This document shows, piece by piece, positions 7,229 to 15,783 of a DNA stretch of 64,000 bases. A program made the translations under genes and the position numbers. The first letter of the stretch is position 1, and each line of letters opens with the position of its first letter. The DNA is taken from the NCBI GenBank assembly GCA_900542295.1, contig UQNJ01000002.1:62001-126000 (forward strand), written 5' to 3'. Source of the stretch: an uncultured Eubacteriales bacterium. GTDB taxonomy: Bacteria; Bacillota; Clostridia; Peptostreptococcales; Anaerovoracaceae. The notes beneath the pieces were generated by a model. That model saw only the letters and a list, made by a program, of their open reading frames with translations, did no database searches and was not told the DNA's origin.

Positions 7229-8617
7229 CTACTTGCTCAAATATTCATCTATTCCTGCTGCTGCAATCTTTCCTGCTCCCATGGCTTTGATTACAGTAGC
7301 TGCTCCTGTAACAGCATCACCACCTGCAAATATGCCTTCTCTGTTAGTGGCTGCTTTTTCATCAGTGCCTATGCCGCCTTTTTTATTGGCTGCAAGCTCC
7401 TCTGTAGTATCAAGAATGAGGGTGTTGAGTTTAGTTCCGATTGCCATTATAACACAGTCCACATCAAGGGTGAAGTTGGAGTCCTTTACTTCTACAGGTC
7501 TTCTTCTGCCTGACGCATCAGGTTCTCCAAGCTCCATCTTTACACATTCTATGCCGCACACATGACCGTCATCTGTACCCTTTACCTCTACAGGATTGGT
7601 CAGATATCTGAAATCTATACCTTCCTCTACTGCATGATGTATTTCTTCGGCTCTTGCCGGTATTTCAGCCGCTGAACGACGATATATGATATATACATTT
7701 TCGGCGCCCATACGCTTGGCACATCTTGCCGCATCCATTGCTACATTTCCGCCTCCCACTACAGCAATATTTTTTGCATGCTGTATAGGGGTGTCATACT
7801 CAGGCAGATAAGCTTTCATCAAATTTATCCTTGTAAGATATTCGTTTGCCGAGCATACTCCAAGAAGATCTTCACCCGGTATGTTCATAAATGCCGGAAG
7901 CCCTGCTCCCGTACCTATAAACACAGACTCAAATCCTTCCTCTTTCATCAGCTCGTCTACCGTTATAGCTCTTCCTACGATAGCATCGGTTACGAATTTG
8001 ACGCCTTTAGCCTCAAGACCTGCCACTTCTGCCGCTACTATTTCTTTTGGCAGACGGAACTGAGGTATTCCGTATACAAGAACTCCTCCTGTCTTATGAA
8101 GACTTTCAAATACGGTAACATCATATCCTTTGTTCACCAGATCTCCGGCACATGCAAGTCCTGCCGGTCCTGCTCCTATAATGGCTACCTTATGCCCGTT
8201 GCTTTCTGCCGGTTTTATCTCTTCATCACCGTAATTGGCAGCATGCCAATCGGCTACAAATCTTTCCAAACGACCTATTGCAACAGGCTCACCCTTAGTT
8301 CCTCGAACACACTTGCCCTCACACTGCGTCTCTTGAGGACATACTCTGCCGCAGATTGCAGGAAGCGAGCTTGTTTCGCTGATGATCTGATAGGCTTCTT
8401 CAAATTCGCCCTCTGCCACCTTTGCAATAAAATCAGGAATCTTTACCATTACGGGACAGCCTGACATACAAGGCTTTTTGCGGCATTTGAGGCATCTCAT
8501 AGCCTCATTCACTGCCATCTCTTCCGTATAACCGCAAGCCACTTCAAGGAAATTTTTGTTGCGTATATCAGGAGCCTGTTCAGGCATAGGATTCTTTTCT
8601 CTTACTAAATTAATCAT
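7229..8617 (-). CDS. nfnB: NfnB-type large subunit (GltB-like FAD/Fe-S oxidoreductase)
   Basis: 462 residues from the ATG at 8617 (AGGAGGTG 9 nt upstream; a GTG at 8629 overlaps that site). Cys-rich N-terminus (CLKCRKKPCMSGCP about residue 40, then CGRVCPQETQCEGKC about 90) binds two [4Fe-4S] clusters. An FAD-binding GAGPAGLACAGDL follows at about 145 and an NADP-type GGGNVAMDAARCAKRMG at about 290; the C-terminal GIFAGGDAVTG closes the FAD site. The fold is that of the small subunit of glutamate synthase, but the pairing with the ferredoxin reductase-like gene 8610 identifies the NADH-dependent reduced ferredoxin:NADP+ oxidoreductase, a flavin-based bifurcating transhydrogenase. Sulfide dehydrogenase (SudA) is the alternative name for the same architecture. 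Confidence 0.88.
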   Translation of the reverse strand: MINLVREKNPMPEQAPDIRNKNFLEVACGYTEEMAVNEAMRCLKCRKKPCMSGCPVMVKIPDFIAKVAEGEFEEAYQIISETSSLPAICGRVCPQETQCEGKCVRGTKGEPVAIGRLERFVADWHAANYGDEEIKPAESNGHKVAIIGAGPAGLACAGDLVNKGYDVTVFESLHKTGGVLVYGIPQFRLPKEIVAAEVAGLEAKGVKFVTDAIVGRAITVDELMKEEGFESVFIGTGAGLPAFMNIPGEDLLGVCSANEYLTRINLMKAYLPEYDTPIQHAKNIAVVGGGNVAMDAARCAKRMGAENVYIIYRRSAAEIPARAEEIHHAVEEGIDFRYLTNPVEVKGTDDGHVCGIECVKMELGEPDASGRRRPVEVKDSNFTLDVDCVIMAIGTKLNTLILDTTEELAANKKGGIGTDEKAATNREGIFAGGDAVTGAATVIKAMGAGKIAAAGIDEYLSK

Positions 8618-9464
8618 GATAACGAACACCTCCTGTCAGACGGCATATATGAGCCCTGTCTTCTGCTTCCTGATCCTTATAATAGTTGCTTCTTCTGATA
8701 AGCTCATCCCAGTCAACAAGAGAACCGTCAAATTCCGGTCCGTCTACGCATACGAACTTATCTTCACCGCCTATATTGCAACGGCATCCGCCGCACATTC
8801 CTGTTCCGTCTATCATGTATGCAGTCAGAGAAGCTATGGATTTTATGTTGTGTTCCGCAGCTATTTGGCATACAAATTTCATCATCATAGGCGGACCTAC
8901 GGCAACTATTTCATCGTAGACATTACCTGCTTCAATAAGTGCTTTCAGCTTGTCTGTCGTAAATGCCTTCTCTCCGTATGAACCGTCATCGGTAACAACA
9001 TAGAGATTGTCAACTCCGGCTCTGAATTCATCTTCAAGAATAACAAGTTCCTTAGTCTTGAAACCTTCTATCATATCCACTTCAATGCCTGCTTTTTTCA
9101 TACCTGTGGCAAGAGGGTATGCAAGAGCATTGCCTGTTCCGCCTCCTACAACACAGACTTTCTTGAGGCCCTCCATGTTTGTAGGTTTTCCCAAAGGTCC
9201 GACTATGTCTGCAAAGCAGTCTCCTACTTCAAGCTGATCCATTAGCATAGTTGTTCTTCCTACAGCTGCATAAATCAAATCTATAGTGCCGGCCTCGGAG
9301 TCATGACCTGCCATGGTCAACGGGATTCTTTCTCCGTATTCATCTGTACGAAGGATGATGAACTGACCAGGTCTGGCCTTTCTTGCTACAAGAGGCGCAT
9401 AAATCTTAAGCCAGACCATATTGGAATTAAGTCTCCTCTTGTAAGTAACTTCAAATCTTTTCAT
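8610..9464 (-). CDS. nfnA: NfnA-type small subunit (ferredoxin-NADP+ reductase-like)
   Basis: 284 residues; the ATG at 9464 follows GGGAGGGTG, while the GTG inside that site (9473) is unlikely as start. N-terminal FAD domain (RPGQFIILRTDEYGERIPLT at about 35-55), NAD(H)-binding VCVVGGGTGNALAYPLA at about 105, and a C-terminal [2Fe-2S] site CGGCRC(12 aa)C at about 223-240, as in dihydroorotate dehydrogenase electron-transfer subunits. The gene overlaps nfnB by 8 bp, so the two subunits are coupled. Together with PFOR, the complex would turn reduced ferredoxin and NADH into NADPH for biosynthesis. Confidence 0.88.
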   Translation of the reverse strand: MKRFEVTYKRRLNSNMVWLKIYAPLVARKARPGQFIILRTDEYGERIPLTMAGHDSEAGTIDLIYAAVGRTTMLMDQLEVGDCFADIVGPLGKPTNMEGLKKVCVVGGGTGNALAYPLATGMKKAGIEVDMIEGFKTKELVILEDEFRAGVDNLYVVTDDGSYGEKAFTTDKLKALIEAGNVYDEIVAVGPPMMMKFVCQIAAEHNIKSIASLTAYMIDGTGMCGGCRCNIGGEDKFVCVDGPEFDGSLVDWDELIRRSNYYKDQEAEDRAHICRLTGGVRYHD

Positions 9465-9482
9465 AGTAATCACCCTCCCTTC

Positions 9483-12400
9483 TTAATTATCCATGCTCTT
9501 CTTACGGTTGAGCAATGTCTCGTATCTTTCTTTCGCCGTTTCTTCCGCTTCTTCAAAGAGTCTTTCCGCTCTTTCAGGGAACTTAAGCTTCAGGGAGTTA
9601 TATCTTACTTCACCCATTATAAAGTCTCTGTAATTTTCAGTAGCCGCACCGCTGTCGAGTGAAAGCGGATTCTTGCCTTCCTTAGCTAAATCAGGATTGT
9701 ATCTCAGTAAGTTCCAATATCCGGAAAGTACCGCATGTTTCATTTCAAGCATCGACTTGTTCATGCCCGCTTTAACTCCATGGTTAATGCAAGGTGCATA
9801 AGCAATTATAAGCGAAGGACCATCATAGTTTTCGGCTTCTCTTATGGCTTTAAGAGTCTGGGCAGGATTTGCTCCCATGGCAATTTGAGCTACATACACA
9901 TATCCGTAAGCCATTGCAATCTGTGCAAGGTCTTTCTTCTTTACCGCCTTTCCGGAAGCTGCGAATTTAGCAACTGCTCCTATAGGCGTAGCCTTTGATG
10001 ACTGACCTCCTGTATTCGAGTAAACTTCCGTGTCAAAGACTATTACATTGACATTTTCGCCGGAAGCAAGCACATGGTCAAGACCTCCGTAACCTATATC
10101 ATAAGCCCAGCCGTCTCCCCCGAATATCCACATCGACGGTTTAACCAGCATATCACGATTTTCTATTACATATTTTGCGTCTGCATTGCTGTCTGCATAT
10201 TCTCTGCATGCCTCAGCTAAAGCATCACCTGTTCTTCCCGAGGCTTTGGCGTCATCCATTGTTGCAAGCCATGCCTTTGCAGGTATTCCCACTAAATCTG
10301 TCAGTCTTTCTACCGCTGATTTGAGTTCTTTTCTGCGTGCCTGAACTGAAATTGTCATGCCGAGACCAAACTCTGCGTTATCCTCAAAGAGAGAATTTGC
10401 CCATGCAGGACCCTTGCCTTCTTTGTTGACTGTATACGGTGAGCTTGGAGCCGAACATCCCCAAATCGACGAACAACCTGTTGCATTTGCTATGAACATC
10501 CTGTCTCCGAACAGCTGAGTTATCAGTTTGGCGTAAGGTGATTCTCCGCATCCCGGACATGCTCCCGAGAATTCCATGAGAGGCTGTTTAAACTGAGAGC
10601 CTTTCACGCTGTCATCTTTAAACTGAGTTTCTTTCTCTGTCACATCATTAAACAGATAATTGAATCTATCCTGCTGGCTGTTTACATATTCATCCTCTGC
10701 CGGCTTCATCTCTATAGCCTTCTTTCTTGCAGGACAGACATCGGCGCATGAACCGCAGCCTGTACAGTCAAGAGCCGAAATAGCTATGGTAAAGAATTTG
10801 CCCTTTTCACCCTTCATAGGCAGAACTGTATCCTTAACCGGCTCAGCTTCATTCTCATCCATAACAAACGGTCTTATTACTCCGTGAGGGCATACATATG
10901 AACACCAGTTGCACTGCATACAATTTGCCATATTCCAATTAGGTACATCAGCTGCGATACCTCGTTTTTCATAAGCTGCTGTGCCGGCAGGCACCATTCC
11001 GTTGGCTGTGTCAAGGAAAGTCGATACAGGCACACTGTCACCTGCCATTGTATTGGTAGGAATAAGAACCTTGTTCAAATAATCTGTATGAATCTTATCT
11101 CTTCCTGTCATTTCCTTAGGCTTAGCATCGTCAGCAGCAGTCTTCCAGCTTTCCGGAACTTCTACTCTGTGAACATTATTTATACCTGCATCTACGGCTT
11201 CAAGGTTCATGCTGACTATCTTTTCACCTTTCTTTCCGTATGTTTTCTTAATAGCATCTTTCATATAAGTTACTGCATCATCAATAGGGATTATGTCAGC
11301 AAGCTTGAAAAATGCCGCCTGCAATACGGAATTGGTTCTTCTTGCTCCAAGACCGATTTTCTTTGCTATATTAACAGCATCGCAAGTATAAAACTGTACA
11401 TCATTGTTTGCTATATATCTCTTCATCTTGGCAGGAAGATGTTCCTCTAATTCAGCGTCGTTCCATACACAGTTAAGCAGGAAAAATCCGCCCGGTTTAA
11501 CATCCTCTACCATTTCGTATTTGTGAATGTATGCCGAATTGTGACATGCTACAAAATCAGCCTGTTTTACATAATATGTAGATTTAATAGGCTCATCTCC
11601 AAACCTGAGATGAGATATTGTAATGCCTCCCGATTTCTTTGAATCGTACTGGAAGTATGCCTGTACCTTTTTGTCGGTATGGTCTCCTATTATTTTGACG
11701 CTGTTCTTGTTTGCGCCTACAGTTCCGTCTGCACCAAGACCCCAGAATTTGCACGCTTTTGTTCCTTTAGGTGATACATCTGGATATTCTGAAGGAGTAA
11801 GTGACAAGTTGGTAACATCGTCAGTTATGGAGATCGTAAATTCTTTCTTAGGAGCTTCACTCCAAAGATTTTCATATACGGCAAGTATATCTCCCGGCTG
11901 AGTGTCCTTTGAACCAAGACCGTAACGGCCGCCTACTATAAGAGCATTTTCAAAGCTGCTTCCTCTGAGCGCCGAAACAACATCGAGGAACAGAGGCTCG
12001 CCAACGCCGCCCGGTTCTTTTGTCCTGTCTAAAACAGCTATTTTCTTAACTGTTTCAGGAATCACATCTATCAAATACTTGCGTGAGAAAGGTCTGTAGA
12101 GGTGAACCTCGACAATACCTACTTTTTTGCCTTTTCCTCTAAGATAATCTATAACTTCTTCTGCCGCATCGCATACTGATCCCATTGCTACGATTATCTC
12201 CTCAGCTTCAGGATCACCGTAATAATTAAACGGCTTATAGTCTGTACCTATTTTTTCATTTACCTTGTTCATGTACTCTGCAACTATATCTGCCGTGGCA
12301 AGATATGCGCTGTTACATGCCTCACGATGCTGGAAGAAAGTTTCAGGCTGTTCTGCCGAACCCATGCTGTGAGGGTGGTTAGGATTTAAAGATCTGTCTT

Positions 12401-13007
12401 TAAATCTTCTGACTGCATCCCAGTCTACCATTTCTTTGAGCTCATCGTAATCCCATATCTCAATCTTCTGATTCTCATGGGAAGTTCTGAAACCGTCAAA
12501 AAAATGAAGCATAGGCAGTCTTCCGGCTATAGTAGCAAGATGAGCAACTGCTGCCAGATCCATTACCTGCTGAACGCTGTTTGAGGCAAGCATTGCAAAA
12601 CCGGTCTGACGGCAGCCCATTACATCGGAATGATCTCCGAAAATTGAAAGGGCATGAGTTGCCAACGCTCTGGCTGCAACATGAAATACTGTAGGAGTCT
12701 GTTCTCCTGCCAGTTTATACATGTTCGGTATCATTAGAAGCAGACCCTGAGAAGCAGTAAATGTAGATGTATACGAACCTGCTGTTATAGCTCCGTGAAC
12801 GGCTCCTGCTGCTCCTCCCTCCGACTGCATTTCAACGATTTTTACTTTTTCTCCGAATATATTGGTTCTGTCTTGTGAAACCCATTCGTCCATACTCTCT
12901 GCCATAGGTGAAGACGGGGTAATCGGATAGATTGCCGCAACTTCAGAAAATGCGTATGCTACATGAGCGGCCGCTGTGTTTCCGTCCATTGTTTTTAATT
13001 TTCTCAT
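9483..13007 (-). CDS. nifJ: Pyruvate:ferredoxin (flavodoxin) oxidoreductase
   Basis: 1174 residues, the normal length for the single-chain enzyme. It oxidises pyruvate and CoA to acetyl-CoA and CO2, reducing ferredoxin. Landmarks: AAIYPITPSSPMAESMDEW near residue 27-45, two ferredoxin-type clusters CMQCNWCSYVC (about 695) and CTGCGSCADVC (about 745), GCSSIWGCSAPSSPY for the proximal cluster (about 840), and the thiamine diphosphate motif GDGWAYDIGYGG...N with DTEVYSNTGGQSSK (about 961-995). The start at 13007 has GGAAGGAGAG upstream; the GTG at 13016 lies inside that region. It begins 5 nt after the stop of the polyferredoxin gene and ends 18 nt before nfnA, so all are one operon. Confidence 0.96.
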   Translation of the reverse strand: MRKLKTMDGNTAAAHVAYAFSEVAAIYPITPSSPMAESMDEWVSQDRTNIFGEKVKIVEMQSEGGAAGAVHGAITAGSYTSTFTASQGLLLMIPNMYKLAGEQTPTVFHVAARALATHALSIFGDHSDVMGCRQTGFAMLASNSVQQVMDLAAVAHLATIAGRLPMLHFFDGFRTSHENQKIEIWDYDELKEMVDWDAVRRFKDRSLNPNHPHSMGSAEQPETFFQHREACNSAYLATADIVAEYMNKVNEKIGTDYKPFNYYGDPEAEEIIVAMGSVCDAAEEVIDYLRGKGKKVGIVEVHLYRPFSRKYLIDVIPETVKKIAVLDRTKEPGGVGEPLFLDVVSALRGSSFENALIVGGRYGLGSKDTQPGDILAVYENLWSEAPKKEFTISITDDVTNLSLTPSEYPDVSPKGTKACKFWGLGADGTVGANKNSVKIIGDHTDKKVQAYFQYDSKKSGGITISHLRFGDEPIKSTYYVKQADFVACHNSAYIHKYEMVEDVKPGGFFLLNCVWNDAELEEHLPAKMKRYIANNDVQFYTCDAVNIAKKIGLGARRTNSVLQAAFFKLADIIPIDDAVTYMKDAIKKTYGKKGEKIVSMNLEAVDAGINNVHRVEVPESWKTAADDAKPKEMTGRDKIHTDYLNKVLIPTNTMAGDSVPVSTFLDTANGMVPAGTAAYEKRGIAADVPNWNMANCMQCNWCSYVCPHGVIRPFVMDENEAEPVKDTVLPMKGEKGKFFTIAISALDCTGCGSCADVCPARKKAIEMKPAEDEYVNSQQDRFNYLFNDVTEKETQFKDDSVKGSQFKQPLMEFSGACPGCGESPYAKLITQLFGDRMFIANATGCSSIWGCSAPSSPYTVNKEGKGPAWANSLFEDNAEFGLGMTISVQARRKELKSAVERLTDLVGIPAKAWLATMDDAKASGRTGDALAEACREYADSNADAKYVIENRDMLVKPSMWIFGGDGWAYDIGYGGLDHVLASGENVNVIVFDTEVYSNTGGQSSKATPIGAVAKFAASGKAVKKKDLAQIAMAYGYVYVAQIAMGANPAQTLKAIREAENYDGPSLIIAYAPCINHGVKAGMNKSMLEMKHAVLSGYWNLLRYNPDLAKEGKNPLSLDSGAATENYRDFIMGEVRYNSLKLKFPERAERLFEEAEETAKERYETLLNRKKSMDN

Positions 13008-13012
13008 CCTAA

Positions 13013-14311
13013 TCACTCTCCTTCCCTCATATCAAGAGCGTCTCGCTGCAAATAATTGTATTCGGGAACTACCTGCTCCTTGATAATTCTTCTTGAACAT
13101 ACATATTGACATACATTGCAGTTTTCACACAGTTCGGGGTCAATTACGGCATGTTTGTCTTCCATATATATAGCATCGTTAGGGCAATTGTTTACACAGT
13201 CCTCACAAGCTATACATGCAGACCAGCAAACCTTTGCTTTATCTTCGTAATCTGCTGTCGAACTGCAAGGAACCTGTTTCTGACCCTTGTAAGGCACCAT
13301 AGTGATTAAATGCTTAGGACATGCATAAGTGCAGTCCTTACATCCGACACATTTATCCGGATCTACAACTGCCGTACCGTTTACCACATGTATGGCATCG
13401 TATCTGCAAACCTTTGTACAGCTTCCAAGACCGCAGCAGCCTGTTGTGCAAAGCTCGTTAGCCTTAGGATCAACCTTTTCGATAGCTTCCTCACAAGAAT
13501 TTATTCCAAGCTTTTTGTAAAGTTCGGAAGCCTTGTATCCTCCGCTGCATTTTACGAAAGCTACTTTTTCTTTTATCTTGGTTAAGTCGTGGAGTGTATC
13601 CACTATTATCTTCTTTCTGCATTTTACGGTACATGCAACGCATCCGACACACTTATCATAGTTTATAACCGCATGGTTTTCCACTATGGAAACTGCCCCC
13701 TCCGGACATGCTCTTTCGCACTCGCCGCACGAAATACATCCGTATCCGCAGATTTTTCTGGTCAGCTCATCATCTTCTTCTGTGGATGAGCAAGGAATAA
13801 AGTTAGTTGCGTCTCTTGGCACCATATGTATAACATACTGAGGACATACTCTCTTATTAGCACATGCGCCGCATCCTGTACATTTATCTCTGTCAATTAT
13901 TACTTTGCCGTCTTCAAGCTTCATGGCGCCGAATTCACAAACATCTATACAAGAGCCTACGCCTACGCAGCCATCCTTACATTCGCCTCTCTTAAATCCT
14001 TTATCTACTGCTTCCCGGCAGGTCTTGTAAAGAGCTGCTCTGCTCTTGCCTGCTGCACTTCCGCTGCAAAATACGAAAGCAATATCGTCTTTTGCCTTTT
14101 CGGCAGGCATTCCTGTAATCTCTGCTATTCTGTCTACCTGCTCCTGTTTGCACGCCGGACATAAAGCTGTGCCTGCGCCTTCAGCTATCGCCTCGGCGCA
14201 TTCAAGGCATGATTTTTTACCGCAGCCGCCTAAGGCTTTACAGTCAACACTCGGCAAAATCGAAAGAATTTTTCTTGCGATTTCTGCGGTCGTTCCCGTT
14301 TTCGAACTCAT
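13013..14311 (-). CDS. RnfB-like polyferredoxin with internal duplication
   Basis: 432 residues, no membrane segment. Residues 1-55 contain a Cys-rich domain like the N-terminal Fe-S domain of RnfB (ALGGCGKKSCLECAEAIAEG, then CPAC). The rest is two copies of one module (about 78-235 and 245-415). Each has an FCSG/KCSG start, a conserved CxxGCxGxGSCxxVC element, CTGCGAC or CVGCKDC ferredoxin motifs, an IPCSS/VPCSS strand and a final pair of Cys clusters, with the second copy ending CENCNVCQYVCSRRII. At least six cluster motifs are visible. Likely an electron carrier or hub for PFOR and NfnAB, with which it is co-transcribed; a role in Rnf is possible but no rnf membrane genes are nearby. GAGGAGG precedes the ATG. 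Confidence 0.85.
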   Translation of the reverse strand: MSSKTGTTAEIARKILSILPSVDCKALGGCGKKSCLECAEAIAEGAGTALCPACKQEQVDRIAEITGMPAEKAKDDIAFVFCSGSAAGKSRAALYKTCREAVDKGFKRGECKDGCVGVGSCIDVCEFGAMKLEDGKVIIDRDKCTGCGACANKRVCPQYVIHMVPRDATNFIPCSSTEEDDELTRKICGYGCISCGECERACPEGAVSIVENHAVINYDKCVGCVACTVKCRKKIIVDTLHDLTKIKEKVAFVKCSGGYKASELYKKLGINSCEEAIEKVDPKANELCTTGCCGLGSCTKVCRYDAIHVVNGTAVVDPDKCVGCKDCTYACPKHLITMVPYKGQKQVPCSSTADYEDKAKVCWSACIACEDCVNNCPNDAIYMEDKHAVIDPELCENCNVCQYVCSRRIIKEQVVPEYNYLQRDALDMREGE

Positions 14312-14445
14312 ACTAATACCTCCTCTGCCTTGTCGTATAACTTATGCATTCCCAATATCGGAATTTTTATATGTACGAAAAAAGCCGCAGCAAACCCCGC
14401 TGCGGCATAAAAGCGACACAAAGTGTATTTCCTCGTGTCTTCCAC
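14308..14445 (-). CDS. Possible 45-residue small protein in the polyferredoxin leader
   Basis: A GTG-started frame (14445) with GAGGTG 6 nt upstream encodes VEDTRKYTLCRFYAAAGF followed by AAAFFVHIKIPILGMHK and an acidic end. Its TGA overlaps the ATG of the polyferredoxin gene (ATGA), a normal sign of translational coupling. The Ala-rich, hydrophobic middle is encoded by the same bases as the GC-rich terminator hairpin at 14378-14406. It may therefore be a real small membrane-active peptide, a leader peptide whose translation controls the hairpin, or a chance frame. No homologue is recognised. Confidence 0.35.
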   Translation of the reverse strand: MEDTRKYTLCRFYAAAGFAAAFFVHIKIPILGMHKLYDKAEEVLV

Positions 14446-14509
14446 CTTATACACCTCAAGCGGAACTTCTTCTTAACTTTTCCGCTGAATGTTTACGACA
14501 CTTGGCCTC
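14312..14509 (-). ncRNA. Structured leader RNA of the polyferredoxin-PFOR-Nfn operon (candidate)
   Basis: About 198 nt separate the predicted start site from the polyferredoxin ATG. On the minus strand the leader contains a hairpin AGCGGAA/TTCCGCT with a purine-rich 14-nt loop, then competing short segments GTGTC, GACAC and GTGTC that can pair only two at a time, GTGTAT/ATACAC, and finally a strong intrinsic terminator. This is the usual layout of an attenuator or riboswitch expression platform. It does not match the T-box, TPP, purine, glycine, cobalamin or SAM consensus features I know. Confidence 0.5.
14378..14406 (-). terminator. Intrinsic terminator (attenuator) before the polyferredoxin gene
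   Basis: Minus strand: GCCGCAGC, 7-nt loop, GCTGCGGC, TTTTTT. It lies downstream of the promoter at 14516-14543 and 67 nt before the polyferredoxin ATG. It can end transcripts of the NUDIX gene and also attenuate the operon. Confidence 0.85.
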
Positions 14510-14515
14510 ATCTTT

Positions 14516-14543
14516 ATTATAAGTCTCATAGGTAAATTGTCAA
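14516..14543 (-). promoter_or_regulatory. Sigma-A promoter of the polyferredoxin-PFOR-Nfn operon
   Basis: Minus strand: TTGACA (14543-14538), 16-nt spacer, TATAAT (14521-14516). Both boxes are perfect. The -35 box overlaps the stop codon of the NUDIX gene. Confidence 0.85.
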
Positions 14544-15163
14544 GTAACAATTTGCTCTACAAACCATTTTACTATTCTTGCAGTAATACCCCATATAATC
14601 TTATCTTCATATTTGTAAAGCGGCAGCAAATTCTTTCCTCTGCGCCATTTGTAACCGGGAGATATACCTGTTTCCTTATATGGAAAATTTGAAACATCCG
14701 ATACTACATCTATATCATATATCTTTGCGGGATTTTCTTTAAAAAAACTTAACGGCACAGTAAAGACTTCCGCTACCTCGTCTTCGTTAAGTCTGACTTT
14801 ATCAAGGCTGTCCGGCGGAATCAATACTGCAAAGGTGTACAGAGTATGCCCCGAAAATTCATGGAGCGTATCAAACTGCCCCAAAAGCTTAACCTCAGAT
14901 TCCTGTATTCCTATCTCCTCTTCCATCTCTCTGAGCGCTGTTTCGCAGGCTGTTTCTTCAGCTTCTATTCTTCCTCCCGGAAAACATATATCACCCGGCT
15001 GAGTTTTAAGCTTTGATGATCTGATTTCAAAAAGCATTGAAAGTCCCTTATCTGTCTCTATCAATGGTATGGCGACACTGAAGAATTTATACCAGTCTAT
15101 CGTTCCTATTTTTCGGTTTTTTAATCTTTCTTCTATATCTTTTATGTTTATTGTCTCAGCCAT
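14540..15163 (-). CDS. NUDIX hydrolase, CoA pyrophosphatase-like
   Basis: 207 residues from the ATG at 15163 (AAAGAAAGG upstream); a longer frame to 15271 has no ribosome-binding site and overlaps the upstream hairpin. Nudix box GGRIEAEETACETALREMEE with the REMEEEIG core at about residues 75-97, preceded by LKTQPGDICFPGG, the FPGG signature of the NudL/Pcd1 CoA-diphosphatase branch. It hydrolyses nucleoside-diphosphate-linked compounds; CoA or its derivatives are the likely substrate but not proven. It is followed by the PFOR promoter with no terminator between. Confidence 0.82.
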   Translation of the reverse strand: MAETINIKDIEERLKNRKIGTIDWYKFFSVAIPLIETDKGLSMLFEIRSSKLKTQPGDICFPGGRIEAEETACETALREMEEEIGIQESEVKLLGQFDTLHEFSGHTLYTFAVLIPPDSLDKVRLNEDEVAEVFTVPLSFFKENPAKIYDIDVVSDVSNFPYKETGISPGYKWRRGKNLLPLYKYEDKIIWGITARIVKWFVEQIVT

Positions 15164-15200
15164 ATGCTTTACCTTTCTTTGTCTGAAATATAATAATACA

Positions 15201-15222
15201 GGGCGACGGTAATCCGTCGCCC
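15201..15222 (-). terminator. Hairpin after the small P-loop gene
   Basis: Minus strand: GGGCGACGG, ATTA, CCGTCGCCC, followed by TGTATTATTATATTT. Perfect 9-bp stem with an interrupted T-run, 23 nt after the stop of 15246; a moderate terminator. Confidence 0.65.
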
Positions 15223-15245
15223 TATGTATCGTCAAAGCAAATTTA

Positions 15246-15668
15246 TCAGTTAAGTATTTCGCAACCTTCAAAGTCTACGCCAATCATCTCTTCTTTTTCC
15301 GCACTTAAACTTACGACGAAATCCATTCCGTAATTTTTGGAAATCTTTTTGAGTCTGTCGATAAACTCAGGCAAATCTCCGAGCGAGAAGTCTGCATGCT
15401 TCAAAATGCTGTCGATATAAACAGTCTCTATATCGTGATCCAAGCTTATTATGCCATAAAGGAATCCTATATATTCATCACAGTTAGTAATATGTTCAAA
15501 ATCTTCCATACATATAACTCTTATCTTATATTTAAGATCATACATAAGCCTATGATTCTTGTTAATGAAAATAACACTTCCTTTGCTTGATTCTATTTGA
15601 TCATTAGCAAGGTCTATCATATGTTTAGTCTTGCCGCTGCCTTTATGTCCCACTAATAATTTAACCAT
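15246..15668 (-). CDS. Small P-loop ATP-binding protein, function unknown
   Basis: 140 residues starting with AGGAGGCGG 6 nt before the ATG. A Walker A motif GHKGSGKT is at residues 7-14. A second hydrophobic strand ending in D (VYIDSIL, about 82-88) could serve as Walker B. Then comes VVSLSAEKEE (about 118-127). The size is that of an isolated nucleotide-binding core. It has been seen in related clostridia as a twitching-motility/PilT-like or thymidine-kinase-like annotation, but the sequence gives no clear family. It has its own promoter (15721-15749) and terminator. Confidence 0.7.
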   Translation of the reverse strand: MVKLLVGHKGSGKTKHMIDLANDQIESSKGSVIFINKNHRLMYDLKYKIRVICMEDFEHITNCDEYIGFLYGIISLDHDIETVYIDSILKHADFSLGDLPEFIDRLKKISKNYGMDFVVSLSAEKEEMIGVDFEGCEILN

Positions 15669-15720
15669 GGTAACCGCCTCCTAAATAAATTTTGCTCGAC
15701 CGCAGTCTGTTATTTTTTCC

Positions 15721-15749
15721 ATTATACAATAACAAAGTCATATTTTCAA
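15721..15749 (-). promoter_or_regulatory. Sigma-A promoter of the small P-loop gene
   Basis: Minus strand: TTGAAA (15749-15744), 17-nt spacer, TATAAT (15726-15721). Start site about 45 nt before the ATG at 15668. Confidence 0.78.
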
Positions 15750-15783
15750 GGGGTTAATGACATGCAAGGCAACATAATTTTTA

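Noticed and set aside
7778..8464. Long open frame on the plus strand across nfnB
   Set aside because: Low-probability composition (Cys/Tyr/Ser-rich), no ribosome-binding site, fully antisense to a gene with clear Fe-S and FAD motifs.
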